Assembly: GCA_900074885.1 (NCBI GenBank)
Contig: FJUW01000033.1
Span: 186,001-250,000 of the forward strand
Direction of reading: 5' to 3'
From: Rhynchosporium graminicola
Taxonomy: Eukaryota > Ascomycota > Leotiomycetes > Helotiales > Ploettnerulaceae
DNA: 64,000 bases
The position numbers and the translations under genes are program-made. Of this stretch, positions 35,339 to 45,791 are shown piece by piece (positions within the stretch are counted from its first letter, which is position 1; every line of letters begins with the position of its first letter). The notes beneath the pieces were generated by a model. The model saw only the letters and a program-made list of their open reading frames with translations. It was not told the origin of the DNA and ran no database searches.

Positions 35339-35723
35339 ACGAGACGAAATAAAGCCAAGTCGATGTGAAGATGATGCACAAGATTGGTCCTTTAGTCCAG
35401 TCGGCTCACTTCACCGTGCAAAGTCAAAGTCAAAAGTCCCAATCATAGGAGGTAGAAGTACTGTAATCAATCATAAGCCCAATCCCAATCCTTCTTGAAG
35501 TATAAGTGTACGCGCAAACGATACATAATGCAGGACTCAGGGGCTTTGAATGGACCCTGGTCAGCAATTGGTCTAGGCACGACTTAGAGTATTAGAGTAC
35601 TACATACGGTAAAGCAGTACAGTAGGCTCTCTGAACTTCTCCAAGTTTCAAGCTTCCTGGGAATCGATGCTACACGATACGATCGGCACATTGCAGCGAC
35701 ATTCTCGTGGCTACAGATACGGC

Positions 35724-35745
35724 ACGGTACGGTACGGTACGGTAC
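35724..35745. repeat. (CGGTA)n pentanucleotide repeat, first locus
   Basis: Four and a half units of CGGTA. The same unit recurs as a tandem run at 36370-36393. Confidence 0.9.
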
Positions 35746-36023
35746 GCCTCGCTTTATCACGAACGAGTACTACCCAGTCAAAGGAGTCTGTCTGTATGGA
35801 CCACAGCTCAGTCAGTCAGTCAGTCAGTACATACATGTATGTGGATGCGCCGTCTGTTTCTGTGCGGGGAGTTGCATGAAGTAAATATGCCCGCCCGCCT
35901 ACAGTACCTATTATTGTATCAGTATCTGCCTTGCCTACACGAGCTACACTACACTCACACTATACGAAGTATATGTAAATACAGTGAATGAGTGCAGTTG
36001 TCGGGATGCCAGGTGAAGCTACT

Positions 36024-36049
36024 CTTCTCGTCTCGTCTCGTCTCGTCTC
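36024..36049. repeat. (CTCGT)n pentanucleotide repeat
   Basis: About five units, ending CTCTTCTC. Strand-asymmetric pyrimidine tract. Confidence 0.85.
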
Positions 36050-36369
36050 TTCTCCACCTACCTAGACAATGGTGAAACGGGATGGATGCTTTAAATCAAT
36101 CGTCCGTTCCTCGATCCTGTCCCATAATTTCCATCCATCAAGATCTGACTCTGCTCGTAGAATACCCGCCGTAGAATATAAGTAATATGCGGAGGAGAGA
36201 AGTCTTCTGCAGATAGCCTGATGGGGTTTAGTCAGGTCCCGCGGTGCTGTCACTGTCAGTCCCATCCATCCACCCACGGGTCCCGTCAGTACTTGTACTG
36301 TACTGTACATTCAAGATTCAGGGGTAGTAGATCCACTATTCGGGGCTTGGCGAATCCATTCTACAGTAA

Positions 36370-36393
36370 GTACGGTACGGTACGGTACGGTAC
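36370..36393. repeat. (CGGTA)n pentanucleotide repeat, second locus
   Basis: Four to five units, about 645 bp from the first locus in the same interval. GTAC-rich near-palindromes follow at about 36567-36598. Confidence 0.9.
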
Positions 36394-37062
36394 CACAACC
36401 TCATACGGAGTAAACCTCACTCAGATCGCCCTCGTGCCCGACCCCCGTCAGGGCAGGATCCAGCAGGCGGCCTGCAAGTTCTCACCGGACATGACAATAT
36501 CGAAGGGACGGATCGAGATCACATCGGAGTCATCACGAATTACAATGGACATTCCGGGAGGCTGGGACGGTACGATACGTACGATACCGGTACGTACCAT
36601 GGACGTTGGCTTGAATTGAGTCAAGATTAGAGAGGACTCTCTCTCCCCTGTATCTGATACATCTCACGTGACTCAAGCGCTGTTTCCGAATAATCCCGTG
36701 TTTCGAGACCTCCATGCGAAATATGCTTCTCGTTCTCGAACCTCCATAATGCTTGTTGCGAGGTATGGGATGGAGGGCAGTTGTCCGATGGCGACGAGGT
36801 GTTCATCGTGTGTGGACAGCTAGCTCCCTGGCAGGGAAGAACTGGACAACCACATTTCGTCGCAATGCCGAAAACCTTCTTGAACAGGAATCTCCTTACC
36901 CGAGGAATTGCTGTAATTCTGCAATTGAAATTCAACGATCAAGTATTTCCTTCTTGTCTTTCGACCATAGATAGGTAAGTTGTTACTGTCTGCTTTCTTT
37001 TCGTTTCGAGTCTCAGCTACAGATCGTCCGCAGCTCGTTTAGCTCTCGTTGTATCTTTGAAT

Positions 37063-37709
37063 ATGCCTCGCTCAGGAATACCGAGTCGAGCTGAATCTAT
37101 GCATTATGGCCTCCCTATCATTCTTTGGATAGTCCAGCTCCTCACTGTTTCCGTCTACATTTACACCATGACATTTCTCGTGGCTCGCATGGCTGTGAAA
37201 GGGGACTTGGGTGTATTGGGGCCGTGTGTACCCTCCAACTCATCCAGCATCGGCACATTTCTAACAGCAATACAGGTCATACCTCACAACACTGATCTTC
37301 TTCCTCCTCCTATTCATCCTTCTAGCGAACGAGGCGGTCTACATCATACGGCAGACCCTCGACCCACACCTTTACTTCAATTCTCAAGTAGTCAAGATCT
37401 CACTCTTCGTGATGACCCTCCTCTCGATAGAGGTATTTGGTTTGGCCTGGAAGAAAAGAGACACCCATAACGCCCACACCATGTTGACCGGAATAATCGG
37501 CCTTACTTTACTCGCAAGGTATGATCATGTTAGGCCACATTCTGATGACATTACTAACGAGTAACAGTATACCCTTCAGTCTCAGTCTGGTTCTGGCATG
37601 GTCTCTACAACGCACTCGTGGATGCGGCATTGCGATCATCGTAACCCCAGTTGAGGAAGAGTATGAGGAACGGAGGCCTTTGCTGGGCATACGAGCTTAT
37701 ACGACTTGA
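37063..37709 (+). CDS. Four-TM protein, unknown function
   Basis: Three exons (37063-37223, 37276-37518, 37568-37709; introns 52 and 49 nt, the first with a GTGTGT donor and a CTAAC branch site) give 181 residues. Reading without splicing breaks the second membrane segment. Splicing restores S-Y-L-T-T-L-I-F-F-L-L-L. Four hydrophobic segments are predicted, with short loops and an acidic C-terminus (VEEEYEERRPLL). I recognise no family. The four-TM layout is shared by MARVEL- and tetraspan-like proteins, but no diagnostic motif is present. Start is the first ATG; a TTG lies two codons upstream. Confidence 0.6.
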
Positions 37710-38215
37710 TTGACAACCAGTACACACTTAGGATGCCTCAGCAGCAGAACGGAAGCAGAGATCTACCAATCAAGCAAGAGCGAAGATGGAACTTGACACA
37801 TTCTGTCAGACTTTGACGGAAGTCACTTCAGTTGCTCCTTCTATGTCACAAGGAGGAGTCTAACCCAAAACGACTTTCTTCGAATCACAATTGAAGTGTT
37901 CATTCTATCACATCACTTTATCAACAACACCAATACTCCCCACAGTATTTCCCCTGAGAGTCTGCTCGAAGATAACAGCCAAACCCCCTTATCGCCATCA
38001 TTACGTTCTCCAAACTCCATGCTCTGCTGCAAATTCACCTGGAGGCCACAGACTGAAAAGAGACCCTCCAAGTATCAATCAAAACGAGACGCGACCTTTG
38101 ACGTTCCTGGCTCACGAGACCAAAACACAATCGCTCTCATTTCTGGCGGGAGATCACCTGGGACAAGCCCACGCCGGAACTGTCGGTCTGAGAAGAAGCC
38201 GTCACGGTGGATGAG
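37710..38215. other. Intergenic region before the C2H2 gene
   Basis: About 500 bp. Two overlapping frames (37891-38214 and 37896-38243) have no family features and overlap the next start, so they are treated as incidental 5' sequence. Confidence 0.35.
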
Positions 38216-39310
38216 ATGGCTCCGCGCTTCGGAGGAGATCTAGAATCCGAGGGTGGTCAAGATAAGCAGTTTGGGCAACAGGATCCGCCTATGCCGCAAC
38301 AAGGTTATTTCGCTGCAGAGAAGCAGAAGGAGCCAGACTTGGTTATGCAGAGGCGTCAGCCTCGACCATGGCCAAAGGAACCAGGCTGCTCTGAGCCACC
38401 TAAGGATCCGCACGCCTGGTTTCCTGAACGGGTTCGCGATGGCCTTTATTGTTGTCCTAGCTGTTCCTATACTTGTAAACAACTCTTTAAAATGAGGCGA
38501 CACGTCTATGTGCGTAAGTAAGGAGGGTAGCTGTCCTGAAATCATGTACTGACATTTGCAGATCTTTTTCAGCCTGATTTTTGCCGTATATGTGGATGGG
38601 AGTGCTCTGGTCCTGACGAAATGAGGAACCACTACCTTGGGTGTGATGAAAGTTATTCATATGGAAAGCCATTGCCCTGGAAAGCGCCTTACTTTTCAAG
38701 CAAGATGTATTTGTTTCCACCCGATGAGGAACGCACACCGCCGACGGCCACCAACACTGAGTTTCTGATGTGTCCCTACCAACGAACCGATGCTGGCGGG
38801 GACTGCAGATTGAATCGCATTGCGTTACCATCAAATCTCGAAAGACACATCGATGCGTTCCACCGGACTCCAGATGGCACCGTACCCCGTTTTCAGGATA
38901 GCCAGGAGCCCCACCGGCCTCAGTTGCAAGTGCCTCAAAGTGGCTTCCAGACATCGGCCCATCCCTGGAAGATTGGTCCACGGCCCGATGACTCGGATAC
39001 AATCTCAGAAGGACTTAGTGACTATCAGCCTAGCTTTGGTAGTGTCTCACAAGTCACTTCTGCTTACGAAAGAGGCCAATCTGATAGTATGACTGAAGTC
39101 TCACAAGTCGCTATCTTAAAGGAGAAAGATGGCTTGGAGGCATTACCGATCATCTCTTCTGCTCACCTAAGTAAGGCTGAGGTTGAAGATCAAGATGAAG
39201 ATGAAGATGAAGTCGATCCCATGGATATAATGTACGCTGTTGCAGTATTTGTTGCTAAACAAAGAGCAAAAGCAACCAGTCAAGGGAAGATTGGCAGATG
39301 GTGTAGATGA
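38216..39310 (+). CDS. C2H2-type zinc-finger protein
   Basis: Two exons (38216-38513 and 38562-39310; 48-nt intron with GTAAGT donor) give 348 residues. The splice falls inside the first finger and completes it: C80-x2-C83-x12-H96-x3-H100. A second finger follows at once with a Cys in the last place: C107-x2-C110-x12-H123-x3-C127. A third, degenerate one (C..C-x13-H-x4-H) lies near residue 190-220. The remainder is hydrophilic with an acidic run (QDEDEDEVD) near the C-terminus. It may bind DNA or RNA; no other domain helps decide. A stop codon a few bases upstream supports the ATG used. Confidence 0.75.
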
Positions 39311-40396
39311 AGATTACGAGACGGAGAGGAAGGTTATAGATATTACGGCGTTGATGTTTCTTTTTCGCCTTTATGCATCTGGACTTGAAAGGGTTTGAAG
39401 CGTGTCAAGAAGTACTTTTGTATATCATGAATAGCGAGGGAGACCGAATAGATCCCTTCTTTAGCGAGCGTGCGTTTACTCAGCAATATGCATAATTTAT
39501 TCACTGACAACGCGTGATTATGTGACTCCCGGTCTACTAGTGAAATCAAATGGAAATCAGACGGATAGACAGCTTTTCCCCTCGCCATTCTTTCCGAGGA
39601 GTTGACGCTAAGGTATTGTAGGCGAGTAAGCGGAAGGAAGTATGGTTTCAGTGTTCAGTGTTCGGTTGGCCGGCTCTCTCTCTTGTGCGGTAGGTGTGTG
39701 GGCAGTGAGTTTCATGGATTCCCGAATTCTTCATAGAACGAAAAACAAGTGTCAAGTGTTGAGTAAATCGTAGCTACTACTCGCGTCTACCTGGTACCTG
39801 GCTATTTGGGTGGGTAGCATGATATCTCGCTATAACATATTGTCGGTATCGCTCTGTCGCAGCACGTACAATCAAGTATTTCACTATTCAAGATTGAGAT
39901 CAGATAAGATGAATGTTGCACTGACGGCATTGTTCATTATTGTATAATGTGTACGTATTTACGTAATACAGGAAAAGTTTCCCACTGGAGCCGATGCTCA
40001 CGGGTATCGTTTCTGCAGCCCTATACCCAGTTCTCAAATCGCTCTCGATTTGCTGAAGAGGAAACATGAAACCCCATCATAAACGCCAGAGAAAGATCAA
40101 GCCGAGAGAACCCGAGATATCTATCCTTCCGTTGGATGTTTTCGATATTCAAATCGTATCGTAGTGCATCGTAACATGCCCTATTTATTGTATTGTACCT
40201 TGTGCACAAAAGAAGAGATGACAAGAAAGAAGGCGAATTATTTACACGTGTTGATTGTCTTGTGTGATGAGCGTGTCAGGTATTTTGATGGTTGTATGTC
40301 GTATCGTGCCGTGTCAGAGATGTGATGATCGAATGGTAAGAATTATCGCCGTCGTTTTGGTGATGAGATGGAATCGCGGTCATAAGGGAAACAGGC
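39311..40396. other. 1.1-kb convergent intergenic region
   Basis: No gene recognised between two converging genes. Frames shorter than 85 codons only. Confidence 0.4.
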
Positions 40397-42635
40397 TTAA
40401 GGACCATTGGTCGTAGGGTAAGCGCTAGAAGGGACCATACCAGCAGGACCCGGGTTGGGACGACCTCCCCTAGACACCCCTCCTCGTCCTCGACCACCTG
40501 GTAGTGAAAAGTCGGGATTTGAATTTAGTAGAATGTCATTTTGTTGAGGAGCCGGTCGTCTAGTTGGCATTGGTGCATAGCCTGCACCCCCATTCCAACG
40601 AGGATTGACACCTCGCTGTGAGACTGATGTGAAATTTGAGCGATCTGACTCAGCTGGACTACGTGCTCCTGATTGGAGATCTTCGTAAGAACTGTTGCTA
40701 TCTAGGTGGTTGATCGGTTGGATAGGACGGAGATTTTTGTTCTGTTTTGGAACGTTCCTCTGCGGATAACCTGATGCCATTCCAGCTTCTCCAGGTGCCA
40801 TTGGCTGTGGTTCGTTTGAAAATTGTGGATCCACATCTTCGTAATAAGTGTCTCCGGCTGAACTTACCCGTCTATGAGCCGGTAATCCAGGATTTGGCAA
40901 CTCAGCGGGTCGCGAGTTTGGATTCAGTGGCGACGAACGACTGCCATCACCAGCCCATGCTTGTCTTGGTGGTACATAGGCGCTGCTCATGTTAGCTTCT
41001 GAGTACGTGACCTAAGAACAAACTTACTCTTCGGCGCTGTATTGACTTGCGTCGCTATCGACCGTCTGCCGCTGTAGCCGCTGTTGTTGAAGCCCGACCA
41101 TCCCAGCGACATCACCATCGCTCTCTCTGACATTAGCAAATTGACCGAATCCCCTTGGTGCACTCGAGGGGCTTCCTGTCGTAGCATCCATTTCAATGGC
41201 TTGCCCTACAGGTCCAACCATATGTGCTGGTAACGGCGGTGGTGATTCTGCTCGAGGCAGATCGTTTCTCGAGTCATCAGGATTGTAGGGTGCATATTCT
41301 GCTTGCTGAGGAGGCGCATATGGGTCATACCCCCCCGGCTGTGGTCTTCTTGGGCCATAACCTGCTGGCGAGGCTCCTCGGTTGTCGAAACCGCCTCTAC
41401 CGTAAGCTGGAGGTGCTCCTCCTCTTCCGCCTCGCATCATGGCACCACCTGGAGGACCCATTTGGTCTCTGTAAGGCCCGCCATATCCTCCACGAGGCGG
41501 TCCTCCATATCCACCTCGTGGAGGCCCACCGGTTCGATTGGGATAGCCGCCACGACTTGGTTGTCCTCTGAATCCACCAGCCATTCCTCTGCCTCTTGAA
41601 TTCATGGGATTCTCCGAGTACTGCCGATGCATAGATGGGTCGGCTGACGGATCTCTGCTCCTTCCCCCGTAAGCCCCTGGTACTGGTATAACATTACCAT
41701 ACTGGTCCCTCTGTGGAGTTGGTCCCATCCCCGGTGGTCCTCCATATCTGTCAGCTCCTCCCATTCGTCCTGCTCCATTTCCATTAGGCGAGTTCTCAGA
41801 CCTGGCTGTCAACGGAATCCTCTCGTCGCTCGTCCGTTCTGGCTCCTTCTTCGGCATTTCAAAAGTAGCAAACGCAGGCATTTTATCGGCTGTTGAATCA
41901 CTCACAACCATGGCCGTGCTGGCCGGTGCTGCTCCTGGCTCCGGGCCTTGACGGTTATAAAAGTTCTCCCCGTTCATCTCTGCATGCTCTGCAATACGAC
42001 GCTTCCTTGCTTTTCGGCTTACCAAAGTTCTCCTCATTGCACAGGACACAATACCGCTGGCCGCAATTAAAATAGTAGCTGCTAAGACGATGTAAGATCC
42101 CCATGCCATATGCGGAACAAAGAGCAAAACGTCAATCAGGAATGACAGGAGCGAGGTGATCAATGTCAAAATACTGAGTATGAAGATCCCGAGAAGATAT
42201 CGTGGAGAATGCGAGGGCGCGTGGAAATGCGCGGCAGCAGCCATAATGGCCATGACGAGAGTGAATAATGCTGCGATAGGGTGTACGATAAGGATTGCTG
42301 AAAGAGTCGCTCTGGTCTCATTTGGAAGATCGAAACTGCTCGTTTGCTCCGGGGTATATAGACTCGCTACAGAAAGTTAGTATCATATCCACAGATTCAT
42401 GAAAGTGACCGTGGAGGTGTAATCTAGTTCACGACCTTCATTACTGACCAGTGTTGTATCCAATCTCTATGCTAGTACAATTGCTGCCTTTGCAATATCC
42501 AAACACGCCAAAATCGACTCCTCCAAACGATGCCAGAGGTATCTGCTTTATGATTGGCGTCGAGAGAACGGATATGAGGAGTAAGAAGAAAGCTGCGAAC
42601 AGCAATATCGTCAATGGGGTCGCTGGCCTCAACAT
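40397..42635 (-). CDS. palI: pH-response regulator PalI/Rim9
   Basis: Three exons (42449-42635, 41028-42366, 40397-40985; introns 82 and 42 nt) give 704 residues. The N-terminus MLRPATPL..LLFAAFFLLLISVLSTP and the extracellular IPLASFGGVDFGVFGYCKG are characteristic of PalI/Rim9 in the SUR7 family. Three more membrane segments follow (about 85-175). The long cytosolic tail is Gly/Arg/Pro/Tyr-rich with RGGYGGPPRGGYGG-type repeats. PalI helps place the seven-TM sensor PalH at the plasma membrane in the PacC/Rim101 alkaline-pH pathway. The length is at the upper end for the family because of the tail. The second intron is very short but the frame closes exactly. Confidence 0.93.
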
Positions 42636-43207
42636 TTTGAGATTGTCAAGTAAGGCGCTTGCAGGAGATTATTCGTGCCAGCGTCCTCAAGACACGGCCC
42701 GGGGGAAGATAGTCGCGACTCTCGATGCGCAAGGCGGTATTTCGAACTTTCGTAGGAATGAGGTAGTCTTCCAATTGATGGGATGTCGTCGTCTCGAAAC
42801 GTTCGCATTGATCCCACAGACAAATATCCTTATCCTCGAGGAAGCGAAAGCGGCACCTCGGTGGTGGAATGGTGAATCGTAGGCGGACGTAAAAATTCGA
42901 GGCGGAGTGAAGTTGGCAGCAGGTAAGCGGCGACAAGATGGAATAAAAGTTGGTCAACTATCGAGATTGAAGCAGCTTGACGTTGGGACCGGTGAGATTG
43001 AGACACTGGAAAGCCAATGGCGGGGGAGGGATAGCGTAGCGTCCGTCTACTACCTACCTACCTACTACTAGTTGGTAGCTACGGGTACGGATACGGGTCC
43101 CAGATGCCGTGCTACTGTGTTCTGTAACCCTGAATGATTGATTGATCGATCGCAACCTTGCGGTATTGGGCCTACGGCGACGAAGTGCTGGGCCTGGCCT
43201 GGATAGC

Positions 43208-43245
43208 TCTTACGGGACTGATCCTGGTCCTGGTCCTGGTCTTGC
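43208..43245. repeat. (CCTGGT)n imperfect hexamer repeat
   Basis: Several units of TCCTGG around 43220-43245, ending in CTTGCTGG. Similar hexamers recur 550 bp away. Confidence 0.75.
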
Positions 43246-43737
43246 TGGTAGGATGGAGTGTAATAGTTGGCAAGTCGACTCGATCCTCTGCCATGCATGC
43301 ATGTATGCAGAAGTGATGCAAGAACAAAATGGGTAAAGATAGGAGGATAGTAGGCGACGCCAACCTGGAACCTGGAACCCAGCCACTTTGGTGTGCAGTG
43401 AGTGCAGTGCAGGTGGTGCGGAAAGCCAGTCAGTCCCTCTATGAGTAGTTGGTGCGTGCCGTACTTGTGCTGGGTGCGAGTGAGTGATGCGATGGCTCGC
43501 TTGGTGTCGCAATACCGGGCGGTAAGGTAAATTGAAGACGAGACGAGCCGTAATAACGAGGTGCCAGGGAAGGGAGAATTGGACGACCCCCTATGGCCCC
43601 CTCCCCTGTGGAAGGAAAGGAGAATCCGACGATTAGGAGGAGGTTTTCGACGGGACTGGGGCAGTCAGTCGGATGAATGCTGACTCGATCGTTTAGTTCG
43701 TGGTTCGTTGATACAGTAAGCAAGCAGTTGGGGTGAG

Positions 43738-43762
43738 TGCAGGTGCAGGTGCAGGTGCAGCA
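43738..43762. repeat. (AGGTGC)n hexamer repeat
   Basis: About three and a half perfect units followed by AGCAGGGCC. Confidence 0.85.
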
Positions 43763-43798
43763 GGGCCAGGCAGGCTTGAGACGGACTCGGAGAAGAGA

Positions 43799-43858
43799 CG
43801 GATCTTGGTCTTGGTCTTGTTGGTCTTGGTCTTGGTCTTCGCCTTGGTCTTGATCCTG
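43799..43858. repeat. (CTTGGT)n imperfect hexamer repeat
   Basis: About nine units with a few changed bases, running into GATCCTGGAACTGG. It is related in sequence to the CCTGGT tract at 43208-43245. Confidence 0.85.
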
Positions 43859-43933
43859 GAACTGGACTGGACTGGGATTCTGACGGCGGCACAATTCCAT
43901 TCTCCACGCGGTGCCAGTGCACGGTACAGTAGG

Positions 43934-43953
43934 TAGGTACCTATAGGTACCTA
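43934..43953. repeat. 20-bp perfect palindrome
   Basis: The sequence TAGGTACCTATAGGTACCTA equals its own reverse complement. It contains two GGTACC sites around a TATA centre. Confidence 0.9.
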
Positions 43954-45791
43954 TGAAATGGAATGAATCCCTAACCTACTTTGTACAACCAACCAGGTAC
44001 AGATGAAGTCCAAGAGCGAGAGCCTTACGGCAGACATCACCTGGTACGAACGAACGAACGGAGTATGTGGTGACCGGATTGAGAGGTTGTATATAACCTC
44101 GAGAGTTGAGAAAAGAAGCTGTTTACAGCACAAGAACACAGAATTACAATACATTCATACATATACAATCAAGCTATATATGGCTCTGACTAATCTCCGT
44201 AGGCCGGCAACATCCAGTTCATACGGAAGTGATATTGAAAGGTCATGAGGCCACAAGGCACACACACACATATCGCACCAGAAACACCCGCATGCCGCTT
44301 TTCTTCGCTAAGTGATGAACTTGAAGAAATACGTATGAAGGTTCACAAAGTGATTAGTTATACTACGAATCCACCTAGAAAAAGGAATCGAAAAATCACG
44401 TTCGAATCGGAATATTTATATAGGAGTTAGCGTCTATATAATTGAAACTATTAATCGAATGAAGATTCGTAGTTTTACAGGTGATTATAGCTTCTAGGAG
44501 TGGAAAACTCGCTTAAATCCAGGTAGGTAAAGTAACATAAGTGTTAATGTGCGGTTGTGCCTTAGTGCCTCATGGTCAGACACATACAAGCTTCAACCCA
44601 GCAACCCCTTGCGGAGTATCTATCTCATTTCTCTCCGAGATGATCGTGGGTCTTGAATATTGCCTCAGTCCCCTCCCCTCCTGCAGCTCAGATTCCCTGC
44701 CTAGCCGGACCATGAAAGATGATTCAGGTACGGAGGGAAGGGAGATACAAAGTACCAGCAGGGCGGATAGCTGTGTTGTCTGGCCTGCCTTCACGCAACC
44801 TGTATGAATCGGGGGGATTTCTCTAATGCTACCTACACAGCTTCTCACTTCAAAGGTACAGACCGACTTCAGAAACCACCTCTATTGAAACGATGGTGCT
44901 GTGCTGATTGATGTTGACGATTGAAATCTGCAATCTGCATATCCATCCTTGAAATCCAATCTATCTCTAATCACTCTCACTGTGGGACCATGAAATTGTG
45001 GAGCTCGATGTGATGTGATACTTGCAGTTACCTTACCAAGTATGATATGGCGGAAAGTCTGTTTCTGGAAATCCTGTCCGCTCGCCTCGCCTCGCCTCCC
45101 CGCTACACGAGTCTGGATTCTGCAAGCTGCAACTGCAACCTGCTGTATCTGGCAAAGTGGTCAGGCATTACTGTAATCATCCATCTGACAGTAACTCCGC
45201 GCAAGGTAGATAAATAAGGTAAGGAAGGTAAGTACGAAAGTACGGTATAGTAACTTATTCATCCGGGCCACTACTACTACCACTACTCTACCACCACCCA
45301 CTACATCTGCATCTTTATATCCGGCGAGAATTGGTTGAGGATTTAAAGACCCGACGATTCTGTTACTACCGGGAAAATGAGAGAGCTGTCGAGGATATAC
45401 TTCGAAGACGATGATGGATGACGTTACAGTATCTATAGTTTTCTACCTATTTGACACGTTATCTAGTTTCAAAATGTCCTTGCGCTCACTCACTGACTGT
45501 AGCTTGCATCATAAGCTGAGGATTTCAATCCCAATTTTACCATTATAAGTAATATCACATCTCGAAAACATGCTACTCATTAGCGAGAGAGGAAAGGGAG
45601 GGAGCAGTTGCAATGGAATGCAATCAGCGTTGAGATCCCCGATCCGAATCCGACGGACAGAGATCGGAGATAAGATAAGTGACTACATACAGTACAGTAC
45701 GGCAGCCAACGTCTGGCAATAGTGGTACATCCCCGTCATCTTGTTTTGGAACTTGCATTTATCGCCTCAATATCTACACATTTTTGCAGCA

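Larger units (their letters stand above)
34622..37062. other. 2.4-kb gene-free interval rich in simple repeats
   Basis: No gene recognised. Frames here are low-complexity by-products of repeats: (GGTGAA)n at 35299-35338, (GGTAC)n at 35724-35745 and again at 36370-36393, (CAGT)n at about 35808-35828, (CTCGT)n at 36024-36049, and (ACGT)n near 34923-34935. The interval must hold the septin promoter on its left and that of the four-TM gene on its right. Confidence 0.6.
42636..45791. other. 3.2-kb gene-free interval
   Basis: This lies between the divergent palI and ABC1-kinase genes. No gene recognised; frames here are small and low in complexity. It contains (CCTGGT)n, (AGGTGC)n and (CTTGGT)n hexamer tracts, many GGTAC/TACCT words and a 20-bp palindrome. 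GTAC-rich DNA continues to just before the kinase gene (AGTACAGTACGG near 45690). Confidence 0.6.

Noticed and set aside
35044..35379. 111-codon minus-strand frame with a Phe-Thr run
   Set aside because: The run is the translation of the (GGTGAA)n repeat and not a protein feature.
42441..42635. Separate 64-residue protein
   Set aside because: It is the first exon of palI; splicing joins it in frame to the remaining membrane segments.
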